Part shown: positions 44,422 through 52,781 of the stretch, one piece after another
How positions within the stretch are numbered: the stretch's first letter is position 1
Layout of the letters: every line of letters begins with the position of its first letter
Origin: Arthrobacter sp. D5-1
GTDB lineage: Bacteria; Actinomycetota; Actinomycetes; Actinomycetales; Micrococcaceae
Length of the DNA: 64,000 nt
Direction of reading: 5' to 3'
Assembly (NCBI RefSeq): GCF_017357425.1
Contig: NZ_CP014571.1
Location: forward strand, 4,464,001 to 4,528,000
Notes under the pieces: model-generated
The model's database searches: none
What the model was told of the DNA's origin: nothing
The model's input: only the letters and a program-made list of their open reading frames with translations
Made by a program: the position numbers and the translations under genes

Positions 44422-45996
44422 GTGTCGTCTTTAAAGAAGGTACCGGTAAACCGGCGGATGTACGCGCCTGAGCTAAGGACTCAGTTCTTTCAAGCCCTTG
44501 ATCGTCTTGGCAGCGTCACTGCCGCAGCTTCGGAACTTGGACTGAATCGGGTGACTTGTTACCAGTGGTGCCGGAAGGCTGGCGTCCGGAACGAGAAGGT
44601 CGTCAGGACGCAGTACGCGCCAGAGCAGAAAGAAGAGTTCTTCACGGTCCTCCGGCGCGTGGAGAGCGTGACTCTGGCCGCTGCCGAACTTGGTTTGAAC
44701 GTCAATACCTGCCACCGCTGGGCCTCGGAAGCGGGAATTGCCAGCAAAGCCCCAGGATCCGACCGGCGGGAAAAATTCCTCCGGCTGCGGAAGGTCGGAA
44801 TGAGCCGAAGCGAAGCCATCACCGCCGTAGGTGTCAATCCTAAGACCGCCCGGGAGTGGGAACGCGGGATCAGGAAGTCTGGTGGGCGACGCATTTATCC
44901 GGATGGCCGGGTGGTCGATTACAAACGTGGTGTGACCACTAAGACCTCTTCCACCGGCACACCAGGAGTGGTGCCGGTGGAAGTATCAGCGTTAGAGAAA
45001 CCTATTGACCCGCGATACCTCAATGTTCAGGAACGGGAATTGATCCGGGATCTGCAGGCAGCTGGCTCCTCGGTGAGGGCGATCGCCCGCACCATCGGCA
45101 GATCGCCTTCAACAGTCAGCCGGGAGCTGGCACGAAATACCGACCCCCTCCTGGGCTACTTGCCCCACGGAGCGCATCGCAAGGCAGCTACCCGGCGGAG
45201 GCGGCCCAAGTCCGCCAAACTGGCCATCGAGTCGGGCCTGCGCAACTACGTGAAAGACAAGTTGCTCCTACGCTGGTCTCCAGAGCAGATCAGCCACACC
45301 CTGGTCGAAGAATTCCCCGACAGACCGGAGATGCGCGTGAGCACCGAGACCATTTATCAGGCCCTCTACCTCCAGGCACGGGGCGGACTCAAACGCGAGG
45401 TCCAGGCAGCGCTACGCACCGGCCGGACCCGCCGGAAACCCCACCGCACGGACGAGCAGCGCACCCCCAGATTCGTCGACCCGATGATCATGATTTCCGA
45501 ACGACCACCCGAGATCGAGGACCGCGCGGTGCCCGGCCATTGGGAGGGCGACCTCATCACCGGGGCCCTGAACCAGTCCGCGATCGCGACCTTAGTCGAG
45601 CGCACCACCCGATACGTGATGCTCGTCCACCTCCCGGGCGACCACACCGCCGAAACTGTCCGCGACGGCCTCATCAAAACAATGGCGACATTGCCGGCAC
45701 ACCTGCGAGGCTCCCTGACCTGGGACCAAGGCGCCGAAATGGCAGCCCACAAATCCTTCACCCTCGCCACCGACATGCAGGTCTATTTTTGCGACCCCGC
45801 CAGCCCCTGGCAACGCGGCTCAAACGAAAACACCAACGGCCTGCTACGCCAATACTTCCCCAAAGGCACCGACCTATCCGCCTACGGACCCGAAGACCTC
45901 GAACACGTCGCCCAGGAACTCAACGGCCGCCCACGCAAAACGCTCGGCTGGAAAACCCCAGCCGAGCGCCTACGTGATTTACTACTAACCACCTAA
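44422..45996 (+). CDS. IS30-family transposase
   Basis: 524 residues from GTG 44422 (ATG 44458 is an alternative). The C-terminal RNase-H-like domain has the DDE residues D377 (HWEGDLITG), D435 (LTWDQGAEM) and E469 (GSNENTNGLLRQYFPKGT). An IS30 helix-turn-helix is at about 203-238. Ahead of it is an unusual 150-residue extension containing two closely related HTH units (ASELGLNRVTCYQWC and AAELGLNVNTCHRW) and a third diverged one (AVGVNPKTAREWERG). The frame is intact, so the element may be active. Confidence 0.95.
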   Translation: MSSLKKVPVNRRMYAPELRTQFFQALDRLGSVTAAASELGLNRVTCYQWCRKAGVRNEKVVRTQYAPEQKEEFFTVLRRVESVTLAAAELGLNVNTCHRWASEAGIASKAPGSDRREKFLRLRKVGMSRSEAITAVGVNPKTAREWERGIRKSGGRRIYPDGRVVDYKRGVTTKTSSTGTPGVVPVEVSALEKPIDPRYLNVQERELIRDLQAAGSSVRAIARTIGRSPSTVSRELARNTDPLLGYLPHGAHRKAATRRRRPKSAKLAIESGLRNYVKDKLLLRWSPEQISHTLVEEFPDRPEMRVSTETIYQALYLQARGGLKREVQAALRTGRTRRKPHRTDEQRTPRFVDPMIMISERPPEIEDRAVPGHWEGDLITGALNQSAIATLVERTTRYVMLVHLPGDHTAETVRDGLIKTMATLPAHLRGSLTWDQGAEMAAHKSFTLATDMQVYFCDPASPWQRGSNENTNGLLRQYFPKGTDLSAYGPEDLEHVAQELNGRPRKTLGWKTPAERLRDLLLTT

Positions 45997-46002
45997 CCAA
46001 CA

Positions 46003-46018
46003 GGTGTTGCAACGACTC
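46003..46018 (-). repeat. IS30 right terminal inverted repeat
   Basis: GGTGTTGCAACGACTC; immediately followed by the second CTAG target copy at 46019-46022. From here to 46284 only the distal terminator arm and a probable promoter region of the next gene are present. Confidence 0.9.
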
Positions 46019-46284
46019 CTAGAAACCGCCTGGTGCCTCGGCCCGCCGTCGGCGTTAATCGTGCTTTCTCCCAGCTTCCCTCCCGGGATCGAGCGCGGAA
46101 TTCCGGGCCACGGCGTGTCGGGTCCCTCCGGTGCTTGAGTGGCTGATTGGCTGGGAAGACTGGAGGAAACTCGCGGTGCAGCCAGTGGAAACCAGCACAG
46201 CCGGCGCAGCCAGTGCGGCGGTTCATGTGACCGCGCGACCCTCTCTGGAAAAGGATCAGTGACGACGTAAGGAGCGGAGCACTT

Positions 46285-46947
46285 ATGAAGCTCCTGTTGA
46301 TCAGGCACGGACAAACGCCCGGAAATGTTGCCGGCCAACTGGACACAGCTTTTCCAGGACCGGGACTGACAGAACTCGGTGAGCGCCAAGCAGCGGCCCT
46401 CCCGGATGCGCTGGCGGACGATGCCATCGAGGTGCTCTACACCTCCACGCTGCTGCGCACCCAACGGACTGTCGCTCCTTTGACGAAGGCCACAGGCTTG
46501 AAGCCAGCCATTCTGGAGGGGGTCCACGAGATTGAGGCGGGCGCCTTGGAGAAGAAAACAGACCATGAGTCGCACCTCCGCTACATGAGCACAGTCTTTG
46601 CCTGGACGGACGGCGACTTGGACGTCCGGATGCCGGGCGCTTTCACTGGACATGACTTCTTCGCCCGGTTCGATGCGTCCGTGGAGGAAGTTGCGGCCGC
46701 TGGACACTCCACGGCCGCGATCGTCAGCCATGGTGCCGCGATCCGCTGCTGGGCGGGACGCCGGGCGACGGACATCGACACTGTTTTCGCTCAAACCCAT
46801 CAACTCCCGAATACCGGAATCGTGGCTCTCGAAGGCGACCCCCGGAATGGCTGGAAAGTGCTGCACTGGGACCAGATCCCCGTGGGCGGAATGGCCTTGG
46901 CCGACCGAACCGCGGAGGATCCCACGGGCGAGGCCCGTCAGCCCTGA
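46285..46947 (+). CDS. Histidine phosphatase-family protein (phosphoglycerate-mutase like)
   Basis: 220 residues. The phospho-histidine is in LLLIRHGQTPGN at residue 8 and the second histidine in IVSHGAAIR near 148; a glutamate in HEIEAGALE completes the site. The short length and lack of mutase-specific loops favour a broad-specificity phosphatase. Monocistronic, with AAGGAG upstream. Confidence 0.9.
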   Translation: MKLLLIRHGQTPGNVAGQLDTAFPGPGLTELGERQAAALPDALADDAIEVLYTSTLLRTQRTVAPLTKATGLKPAILEGVHEIEAGALEKKTDHESHLRYMSTVFAWTDGDLDVRMPGAFTGHDFFARFDASVEEVAAAGHSTAAIVSHGAAIRCWAGRRATDIDTVFAQTHQLPNTGIVALEGDPRNGWKVLHWDQIPVGGMALADRTAEDPTGEARQP

Positions 46948-46984
46948 TCGGCGCGAGTCCGCTGCGGGCGGATTCTGATTCTTG

Positions 46985-47049
46985 GCGTTGTGAGGCCGGC
47001 TCTGCACCCCATAACGCCTCCGGAGTGCGCAGAGCGGGCCCCACAATGC
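46985..47049 (+). terminator. Hairpin after the phosphatase gene
   Basis: Arms 46985-47007 and 47025-47049 pair over about 20 positions with a few mismatches (GCGTTGTG with CACAATGC, CTCTGC with GCAGAG). No T-run. Confidence 0.5.
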
Positions 47050-47163
47050 GGGAAAGGCCGGCAATTCTCCGGACGCTTACGCGCAGGAAACACCGCGGTA
47101 ACCACTGCTCCCTAGGCTTGAGAGGCATAGACACCTCCCCGAAAACCGGCGAAAAGAGGCAAG

Positions 47164-47667
47164 ATGCAGACCAACCCACGGCTCAACATCCGGCAGGTCA
47201 CATGGGCCAACCCCGTGGGTGCTGACCTCCGGGCCGCACAGCAGGCTGAACTCGATGCCCGGTTCGGCAGCAAGGACCATGAGCCGGGGCCTCCGCCGTC
47301 GGAAGCAGATACCGCCGTATTTGTTGTGGCGTACGAGAAATGCTCAGGTCAACCGCTGGGGTGCGGCGGACTCAGGATGCTCGACGAGAAGACTGCGGAG
47401 ATCAAGAGGCTGTACGTGGTTCCCTATGCCCGTGGTTCGGGAGTCGCGAGCTCCATCCTTGCCGCGCTGGAAGCCCAAGCGCATTCCCACGGGTTCAGTG
47501 TCATCGCTGCGGAGGCGGGTTCGGCCCAGTCTGACGGTCGAAGCTTCTACGAGAGCGCCGGTTTTGCAGCGGTACCGAATTTTGGCCCATATGTTGGCGC
47601 CACCGAATCGTATTGCTACTCCAAGAGGATCGACTCCCACAGCGCTTCGCACACAGCCATGGCGTAG
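47164..47667 (+). CDS. GNAT-family N-acetyltransferase
   Basis: 167 residues. The acetyl-CoA motif A is IKRLYVVPYARGSGVASSILAALE, with R-G-S-G-V-A in place of Q/RxxGxG/A; the beta4-alpha4 part ends FYESAGFAAVP. AGAGG lies before the ATG. The substrate is unknown. Confidence 0.9.
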   Translation: MQTNPRLNIRQVTWANPVGADLRAAQQAELDARFGSKDHEPGPPPSEADTAVFVVAYEKCSGQPLGCGGLRMLDEKTAEIKRLYVVPYARGSGVASSILAALEAQAHSHGFSVIAAEAGSAQSDGRSFYESAGFAAVPNFGPYVGATESYCYSKRIDSHSASHTAMA

Positions 47668-47807
47668 CAAGGCCGGCGTGGCTGGAGTTGGTGTACGGGG
47701 TTGCGAATTCCGCGCCGGGACGCCCCCACTGGGCGTTGTGAACACGGCAGCGTCGGAGCCGGGCGGCGGTCCTGCGTCGCAACATCAAGCGGCCGCCGCC
47801 GCAGTTC

Positions 47808-47813
47808 GATAAT
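47808..47813 (+). promoter_or_regulatory. -10 element GATAAT for a leaderless thioesterase mRNA
   Basis: GATAAT ends eight bases before the ATG at 47822 and there is no ribosome binding site, so transcription probably starts at or near the start codon. Confidence 0.5.
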
Positions 47814-47821
47814 CTCGGATT

Positions 47822-48256
47822 ATGGAAAAAGCAGACATCACCTTTCGCACCCGCAAATGGGTGCGGCCCGAGGACCTCAACGCCAACGGCACGCTCTTTG
47901 GTGGCAGCCTGCTGAAGTGGATCGATGAAGAGGCCGCGATTTACGCCATCCTCCAGCTTGGCAACGGCCGGGCCGTGACCAAGTACATCTCCGAGATCAA
48001 CTTTGTGAGCTCGGCTGTGCAAGGCGACCTGATCGAGATGGGGCTGACAGCCAAGCGCTTCGGCCGCACCTCCCTGACCATGCGCGCCGAAGTGCGCAAC
48101 ATGATCACCCGCCAGGCCATCCTGACCATCGAGGAAATAGTCTTCGTGAACCTGGGCACCGACGGACGGCCGCAGCCGCACGGCTACACGGAAATCACCT
48201 ACGACCGGGACCGCATCCCCACGCATCACCTGACGGAAACGCTCGACGAGGACTGA
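47822..48256 (+). CDS. Acyl-CoA thioesterase (hotdog fold, YciA type)
   Basis: 144 residues. The family motif is NANGTLFGGSLLKWIDEEAAIYA, with the catalytic aspartate in WIDE, followed by VSSAVQGDLIEMGLTAKRFGRTSLTM. It hydrolyses acyl-CoA thioesters in the cytoplasm. Seems to be leaderless. Confidence 0.92.
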   Translation: MEKADITFRTRKWVRPEDLNANGTLFGGSLLKWIDEEAAIYAILQLGNGRAVTKYISEINFVSSAVQGDLIEMGLTAKRFGRTSLTMRAEVRNMITRQAILTIEEIVFVNLGTDGRPQPHGYTEITYDRDRIPTHHLTETLDED

Positions 48257-48427
48257 ACCACCCGGCGTCGTGCTCTTTGTACGGACGCTGGGATGGCGGC
48301 ACAGCGTTCAGTCGCGTTGCTGACTCCGGCAACGCGGGACAATGCCAAGGTGCGCGCCCGGTCCGGTGCTGGTCGACGTCACGCGGATCAAGGTCACGGG
48401 GCAGGATGGCGTGTGGTCGGAAGCAAC

Positions 48428-48661
48428 CTACTGCAGGTACCGGAAGACGGTCCAGGACCTGGAATTCAGGCAGCAGTCGGCGGAGTGCCGCGCGCTGAAA
48501 GTTGCCTTGCGGCCAACACCGGCTGAGCGGAACATGGCCTTGCCTCCGCAGGCCAAACAGACCAATTGCTGCCGCCGCGGTTCCTGCCGGTACTCATCAA
48601 GGTTGTCGAAGTCCTCGGCGTCCCAGTCCTTCCGGTCGGCGAGGCACAGTGCCCTTCTCAT
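48428..48661 (-). CDS. Doubtful small protein with CxxC motif, possibly truncated
   Basis: A 77-residue frame in a 551-bp gap between known genes. It starts MRRALCLADRKDWDAEDF and has LVCLACGGKAMF (CxxC) and FSARHSADCCL, which look like a zinc-binding or competence-protein-like N-terminal piece. It stops at a TAG, but the same frame then stays open for about 37 more codons. So it may be a short gene, or a longer gene broken by a stop. No ribosome binding site is obvious. Confidence 0.35.
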   Translation of the reverse strand: MRRALCLADRKDWDAEDFDNLDEYRQEPRRQQLVCLACGGKAMFRSAGVGRKATFSARHSADCCLNSRSWTVFRYLQ

Positions 48662-48701
48662 CTGCGGTGGCTTTCGATCGTAAACAGCGGTTAAAACGGG
48701 T

Positions 48702-48731
48702 GCTGGCGGCCGCGGGAACGCGGCCGCCAGC
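48702..48731 (-). terminator. Terminator of the pxp operon
   Basis: A perfect 13-bp stem (GCTGGCGGCCGCG) with a 4-nt loop; on the minus strand it is followed by a CGTTTTAA tract. It lies 77 bp past the SDR gene stop. A second small stem (TTCCGGTG/CACCGGAA, 48738-48766) sits between. Confidence 0.85.
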
Positions 48732-48807
48732 TTGTATTTCCGGTGACGGGAGTGATGCCACCGGAACCTGTGGGGTGCTGACCGGTAGGATCAGCAGCGG
48801 TCGAACG

Positions 48808-49557
48808 TCAGCGCCGGTCAAACGTCAGGCCGCCGGGCACCTGGAACGTCGGCATGAGTTCGAGCATGCCCACGTTGACGTGGCGCGGCGTTTCGATGGC
48901 GTAGTCCAGGGCATTGACGATGTCGTCCGTGGTGAGGGACTCGTAGCCTTCGTAGTAGGTCTCCCATGCTTCCTTCATGGCCTCGGGCGTGCCGCCCATG
49001 TTGCGGCCGAAGATCTCGGTCTCCACCCGGCCCGGGCAGATCTCGGTGACACGGATGCGCTTGCCGACGGTGTCGTTGCGCAGTTGCCGGGAGATCTGGT
49101 GCACTGCGGCTTTGGTGGCGTGGTAGACCGTGTGGCCGTAGAAGTTGTAGGTACCGGCGATCGAGCTGATGTTGATGACGTGGCCGAGGTCGCGCTCCAC
49201 CATGCCCGGCAGCACCAGGCGCGTAAGCTGCAGCAGGCCGCGAAGGTTGACGTCCACCAGTTCGTCAATGTCCGCTTCAGACGAGTCCAGGATGTTGCCG
49301 GGCCGGGATACTCCGGCGCAGTTCACCAGGACGTCCACCTTCAGGTCGCTCACGACGGCGGCCAGCGCGGCCGTGTCGGTCAGGTCCACCACGTGCGGGA
49401 CTGCTCCGGTTCGGTCGGCCAGTTCGGCGAGGCGTTCCTCGTTCCGGGCCACGGCGTGGACGGTCAGTCCGCGCTTGGTCAGGCGCTCGGCGATGGCTGC
49501 ACCCATGCCGGTTGAAGCTCCGGTGACGAAGGCTGTGGTGTAGTCAGAAAAAGACAT
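48808..49557 (-). CDS. Short-chain dehydrogenase (YdfG-like)
   Basis: 249 residues from ATG 49557 (GGAG ribosome binding site). Classical SDR: TGASTGMGAAIAERL at the N-terminus, NCAG near 87, catalytic Tyr-Lys in YHATKAAVHQ. Resembles NADP-dependent 3-hydroxy-acid (serine/allo-threonine) dehydrogenases. It is the last gene downstream of the 5-oxoproline genes, after a hairpin, so co-transcription may be partial. Confidence 0.88.
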   Translation of the reverse strand: MSFSDYTTAFVTGASTGMGAAIAERLTKRGLTVHAVARNEERLAELADRTGAVPHVVDLTDTAALAAVVSDLKVDVLVNCAGVSRPGNILDSSEADIDELVDVNLRGLLQLTRLVLPGMVERDLGHVINISSIAGTYNFYGHTVYHATKAAVHQISRQLRNDTVGKRIRVTEICPGRVETEIFGRNMGGTPEAMKEAWETYYEGYESLTTDDIVNALDYAIETPRHVNVGMLELMPTFQVPGGLTFDRR

Positions 49558-49593
49558 TGGTTTCTCCAAAGGTGGGGACTCGGTGGGGCTCAG

Positions 49594-49619
49594 TGCGCCG
49601 GGCCCGGAAGCCCGGCGCA
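49594..49619 (-). terminator. Hairpin between MFS and SDR genes
   Basis: TGCGCCGGGC and GCCCGGCGCA form a 10-bp stem with a 6-nt loop in the 83-bp gap. No T-run, so it may attenuate rather than stop the transcript. Confidence 0.5.
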
Positions 49620-49640
49620 TTGCCCGGAGGTCGGTGGTGG

Positions 49641-50981
49641 CTAGGCGTCACGCAGCGGTTCGTGTGCACGGTCCTTGACGGTGCTGACCGCGATCAGCGT
49701 GCCAAGGGCCGTGACGACTGCGTAGAACGCGGGCATGTAGATGTTGCCGGTGCTGCCGATGAGCCAAGTCATGAGCAGCGGGGCGGTGCCACCGAAAAGC
49801 GCGGAGGAGATGTTGTATCCGAGGCCGTATGCCGAGTAGCGGACACGGGTGGGGAAGAGCTCAACGATCAGGATGTGGATGACTGCGGTGTGGCCGGCGA
49901 ACACGACGGCCATGATGGAGGCACCCAGGATGGCCAGGCCCATTTCGCCTGTGGCGATGAGGGCGTAGGACGGGATGCCAAGGACTGCCATGGCGATAGC
50001 GGAGCCGGCGATGACCTTCTTGCGGCCAACACGGTCGGACAGTGCGCCCATGAACGGGATGGCGATGCAGATGACCACCAGGCTGCAGGCGGTGACGAGG
50101 AGGGCTTCGCCGATGGTGAAGTTCAGTTGCTTGCCCTTGAGGAACGTGGGCATGTAGGAGAAGAGGACGTAGTAGCCGGAGCCGTTCATCAGCGGGATGA
50201 AGAGGGCCAGGAGCATGGCGCGGCGGTGCTCCTTGGACTGGAAGGCTTCCTTGAGGGGGTTCTTGGAGAGGCCGCCCTCTTCCTTCAGCTTTTCGAAGTT
50301 GGGGGTGTCGCTGATGGCCTTGCGGATGTACCAGCCGATGATGCCCATGGGGATTGCCACCAGGAACGGGATGCGCCATGCGAAGGAGCCGAAGCCGCCG
50401 CCGTCAATAGCTGCCTGGGTGAGCCACGGCGACATGGAATAAGCCACCAGGGTACCGGTGAGCAGTGCAGCGAAGGATGCGATCTGTGCGTAGGAGGTGA
50501 TGATGCCGCGCTTGCCTTCGGGGGCGTGCTCGGCGAGGAAGGTCATGGCGCCGGCGGCCTCACCGCCAACGGAGAAGCCCTGCAGGAGCCGCATGAGGAC
50601 CAAAAGAATGGGAGCGGCGATGCCGATGGCTGCGTACGGGGGCAGCAGGCCGATGCCGGCGGTGGCGACACTGATCAGGAGGATGACAAAGACCAGGAGT
50701 TTTTGCCTGCCGATCCGGTCGCCAAGGTAGCCACACACAACAGCGCCGAGCGGGCGAACGAAGAACGAGACTGCGTAGCCTGCGAACACGAAAAGCAGGG
50801 CGTTGTCCGGGTTGCCCGGGGCCAGGAAGACGAGCGCCAGCGTTCCCGCCATGAAGGCAAAAATGCCGTTGTCGTACAGTTCCACGAAGATGCCAACACA
50901 ACCTGCGGTGACGACCTTGCGGGTTTGACGGCTCGTAAGCCGCTCATGCTGCACTGGCGCAGCGTTGGTGCTTGCGGTCAT
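49641..50981 (-). CDS. MFS transporter, metabolite:H+ symporter (proline/betaine-like)
   Basis: 446 residues, 12 membrane helices. The family signatures are VELYDNGIFAFMAG in helix 1, GYLGDRIGRQKLL, and RLLQGFSVGGEAAGAMTFLAEHAP, all typical of the MHS subfamily. It lies 57 bp after pxpC on the same strand and is probably the uptake system for 5-oxoproline or a related acid; the substrate is inferred. Confidence 0.9.
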   Translation of the reverse strand: MTASTNAAPVQHERLTSRQTRKVVTAGCVGIFVELYDNGIFAFMAGTLALVFLAPGNPDNALLFVFAGYAVSFFVRPLGAVVCGYLGDRIGRQKLLVFVILLISVATAGIGLLPPYAAIGIAAPILLVLMRLLQGFSVGGEAAGAMTFLAEHAPEGKRGIITSYAQIASFAALLTGTLVAYSMSPWLTQAAIDGGGFGSFAWRIPFLVAIPMGIIGWYIRKAISDTPNFEKLKEEGGLSKNPLKEAFQSKEHRRAMLLALFIPLMNGSGYYVLFSYMPTFLKGKQLNFTIGEALLVTACSLVVICIAIPFMGALSDRVGRKKVIAGSAIAMAVLGIPSYALIATGEMGLAILGASIMAVVFAGHTAVIHILIVELFPTRVRYSAYGLGYNISSALFGGTAPLLMTWLIGSTGNIYMPAFYAVVTALGTLIAVSTVKDRAHEPLRDA

Positions 50982-51038
50982 GACTTTTCCTTACTGAGAT
51001 GAGCGTAGCAACGCCTACTGGGTATTACGACAGGTTCT

Positions 51039-52052
51039 TTAGCTGCATGCCGCAACCGGTAGGTCCTGCCACTGGGGACGGCATCCGATGCCGAGGAGTC
51101 CGAAGACGGTATTGACGGATTCGCGGAGTGTTTCGAGTTGGGCCCGCGAGCGCCGATGGGCGGCAGTTGCTTCTGCCACTGTGGTTTTCCGAAAACGGAC
51201 CTTGTCCCCTGGCCGTGCTTGGGCCAGGACATCCAGTCCGGTGCTGGTGACCACTGCGAGTACGGGATACCCGGCGGTGACGCCGCGTCCCCGGTGCAGT
51301 ACCAGCAGCTCTTCCCTTGAGGGGACCTCGACGGCGCCCACTGGGACACCGCGGGAAAGCACCTCACCGCTTGAGGTTCTTTCCGGAAGTTCTCCGCCGA
51401 GCCGCAGGCCGATGTGGTTGCTGCGTCCGCTGACGGTGTACTCGGAGGTAAAGAGCAGTTCACCGGATTCGCCAAATTCGGCGACGTCCGGCCCGTCGGT
51501 CACATCGACCGACAAGTCTGAGTCCATGCTTGGCCGCTCAAGGCCGAGCCGGAACAAGGGAAGGTCGAAGTACGGCTGGCGTACCGGTCCCACACTGCGG
51601 CGTGTGACGAGTGTGGTTCCTTCCCGCAGTTGAAGTCCGAAGCCCACCACCGTGTCGGGGGCGGCGCTGTCCAGCAGCGTCTCCGCTTCGATGGAGCCGT
51701 GGATCGCGAGGTAGGCGCGCAGTCCCCGGTGGATGCCGCGGATGGAGACGGTTTCTCCTGCGCGAACGGAGACAGGTTCCCACTGGCTGGACGGACGGCC
51801 GCCCACGGTCAGCGTGAGGGGAGCACCGGTGACCGCGATCAGGATGTCAGCGGTGGCCTTCATCCGGAAGTCCAGTGCTGTGATTTCCACCAGCGGATCG
51901 TTATCAAGGTTGCCTGCCAGGATGTTGGCTGCCCGGGCGGAGTACTGGTCCAGTGCACCGTTGACGGGAAGGCCGAAGCGGGGTCCCCTGGTCCGGCCGA
52001 GGTCTGTGACGACGGAGTTGCCCGGCTGTTGGATCAGGATTTCGCCGGTCAT
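51039..52052 (-). CDS. pxpC: 5-oxoprolinase subunit C (biotin-dependent carboxyltransferase family)
   Basis: 337 residues from ATG 52052, sharing four bases with pxpB (ATGA). KipA/PxpC pattern: GNSVVTDLGRTRGPRFGLPVNGALDQYS at the start (in shorter form, PVNGALDQYSA), then GRSNHIGLRLGG and GEVLSRGVPVGAVEVP. With PxpA and PxpB it opens 5-oxoproline to glutamate using ATP. Confidence 0.92.
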   Translation of the reverse strand: MTGEILIQQPGNSVVTDLGRTRGPRFGLPVNGALDQYSARAANILAGNLDNDPLVEITALDFRMKATADILIAVTGAPLTLTVGGRPSSQWEPVSVRAGETVSIRGIHRGLRAYLAIHGSIEAETLLDSAAPDTVVGFGLQLREGTTLVTRRSVGPVRQPYFDLPLFRLGLERPSMDSDLSVDVTDGPDVAEFGESGELLFTSEYTVSGRSNHIGLRLGGELPERTSSGEVLSRGVPVGAVEVPSREELLVLHRGRGVTAGYPVLAVVTSTGLDVLAQARPGDKVRFRKTTVAEATAAHRRSRAQLETLRESVNTVFGLLGIGCRPQWQDLPVAACS

Positions 52053-52780
52053 GGCCGAAGCTCCCGTGGTTCCAATTCCATCCCGGTGTACTGGCCGAAG
52101 TCTTCGGTACGGATCTGTCGAAAACGGAGGACGTCGCCCGGCTTGTACGGCACCAGTGGCTCGCGTCGGATGTTCAACACGGACAGCGGAGTCTGGCCAA
52201 TGACGCACCATCCCCCAGGGGCTACCGCCGGAGCGATGACCGCTTGGCGGCCGGCCACGGCCACCGCACCTGCAGGCACGCTCAGCCGGGGGTCCTTCAG
52301 CCGCGGTACGGGACGGGGAAATGCGGGACCGTCCAACATGGGCGAGCCTGCGGGGGCACCCAGGCAGCGGACAATGTAGGTCTTTTCCGTGTGCAGGCGG
52401 ATGACTTCAGCGGTGGAAATGCCTTGGTGTTCGGCAACCTTCCCGAGGTCCGGTCCGTACTCTCCGCCGTACACTACGGGGACGTCGAACTCGCGGGGAG
52501 CTGAATGGGCACCCTCGGAGCGGCCAAGCTCGGTGAGCCCCAGCTTCACGAACGCGCGGACCTGGCGGGCTGAAACGAGGACAGGATCGAACTCCACCAG
52601 CACGGAGTCGTAGGTGGGGACAGCACCGTGAAGACCTTCTGCGCCACAGCTTTCCAGCCAGTCTGCCAGCCGGTGCACGGTGAGCCAGTTGTCTTCGCGG
52701 GCCTCCGAGATCGCCACGACACGCAGCGCGGAATCGCCGGACTCGTAGATCTCAGTCGGGGCTGCTGTGAGTACCGGCAT
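52049..52780 (-). CDS. pxpB: 5-oxoprolinase subunit B (KipI family)
   Basis: 243 residues of the KipI/allophanate hydrolase subunit 1 fold: PTYDSVLVEFDP, VPVVYGGEYGPDL, and GGWCVIGQTPLSVLN. It pairs with PxpC. The gene is a little longer than the E. coli homologue, which is within the family range. One base separates it from the pxpA stop. Confidence 0.92.
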   Translation of the reverse strand: MPVLTAAPTEIYESGDSALRVVAISEAREDNWLTVHRLADWLESCGAEGLHGAVPTYDSVLVEFDPVLVSARQVRAFVKLGLTELGRSEGAHSAPREFDVPVVYGGEYGPDLGKVAEHQGISTAEVIRLHTEKTYIVRCLGAPAGSPMLDGPAFPRPVPRLKDPRLSVPAGAVAVAGRQAVIAPAVAPGGWCVIGQTPLSVLNIRREPLVPYKPGDVLRFRQIRTEDFGQYTGMELEPRELRP

Positions 52781-52781
52781 G

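Larger units (their letters stand above)
44380..46018 (+). mobile_element. IS30-family insertion sequence, complete, 1,639 bp
   Basis: Bounded by 16-bp imperfect inverted repeats (14 matches) and flanked by a direct repeat of CTAG at 44376-44379 and 46019-46022. The pre-insertion target reads TTCTAGAA. It holds one intact transposase gene. The left end has an extra inverted copy of the terminal sequence: GGTCGTTGCAAC (44381) and GTTGCAACGACC (44410) form a 12-bp stem just before the transposase start. Confidence 0.93.
44348..46050 (+). terminator. purB terminator hairpin split by the IS30 element
   Basis: GACGGCGGGCCG (44348-44359) is exactly complementary to CGGCCCGCCGTC (46039-46050), which now lies 1.7 kb away. 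The inner pieces GGC/GCC and CGGTT/AACCG also match. Removing the element and one CTAG copy recreates a continuous stem-loop 16-80 bp after purB whose loop is CTAGA. The element therefore entered the tip of the hairpin. Confidence 0.85.

Noticed and set aside
48342..48683. 113-codon plus-strand frame in the gap after the thioesterase gene
   Set aside because: Composition is shadow-like (Ser/Arg/Cys rich); the minus-strand frame is more protein-like.
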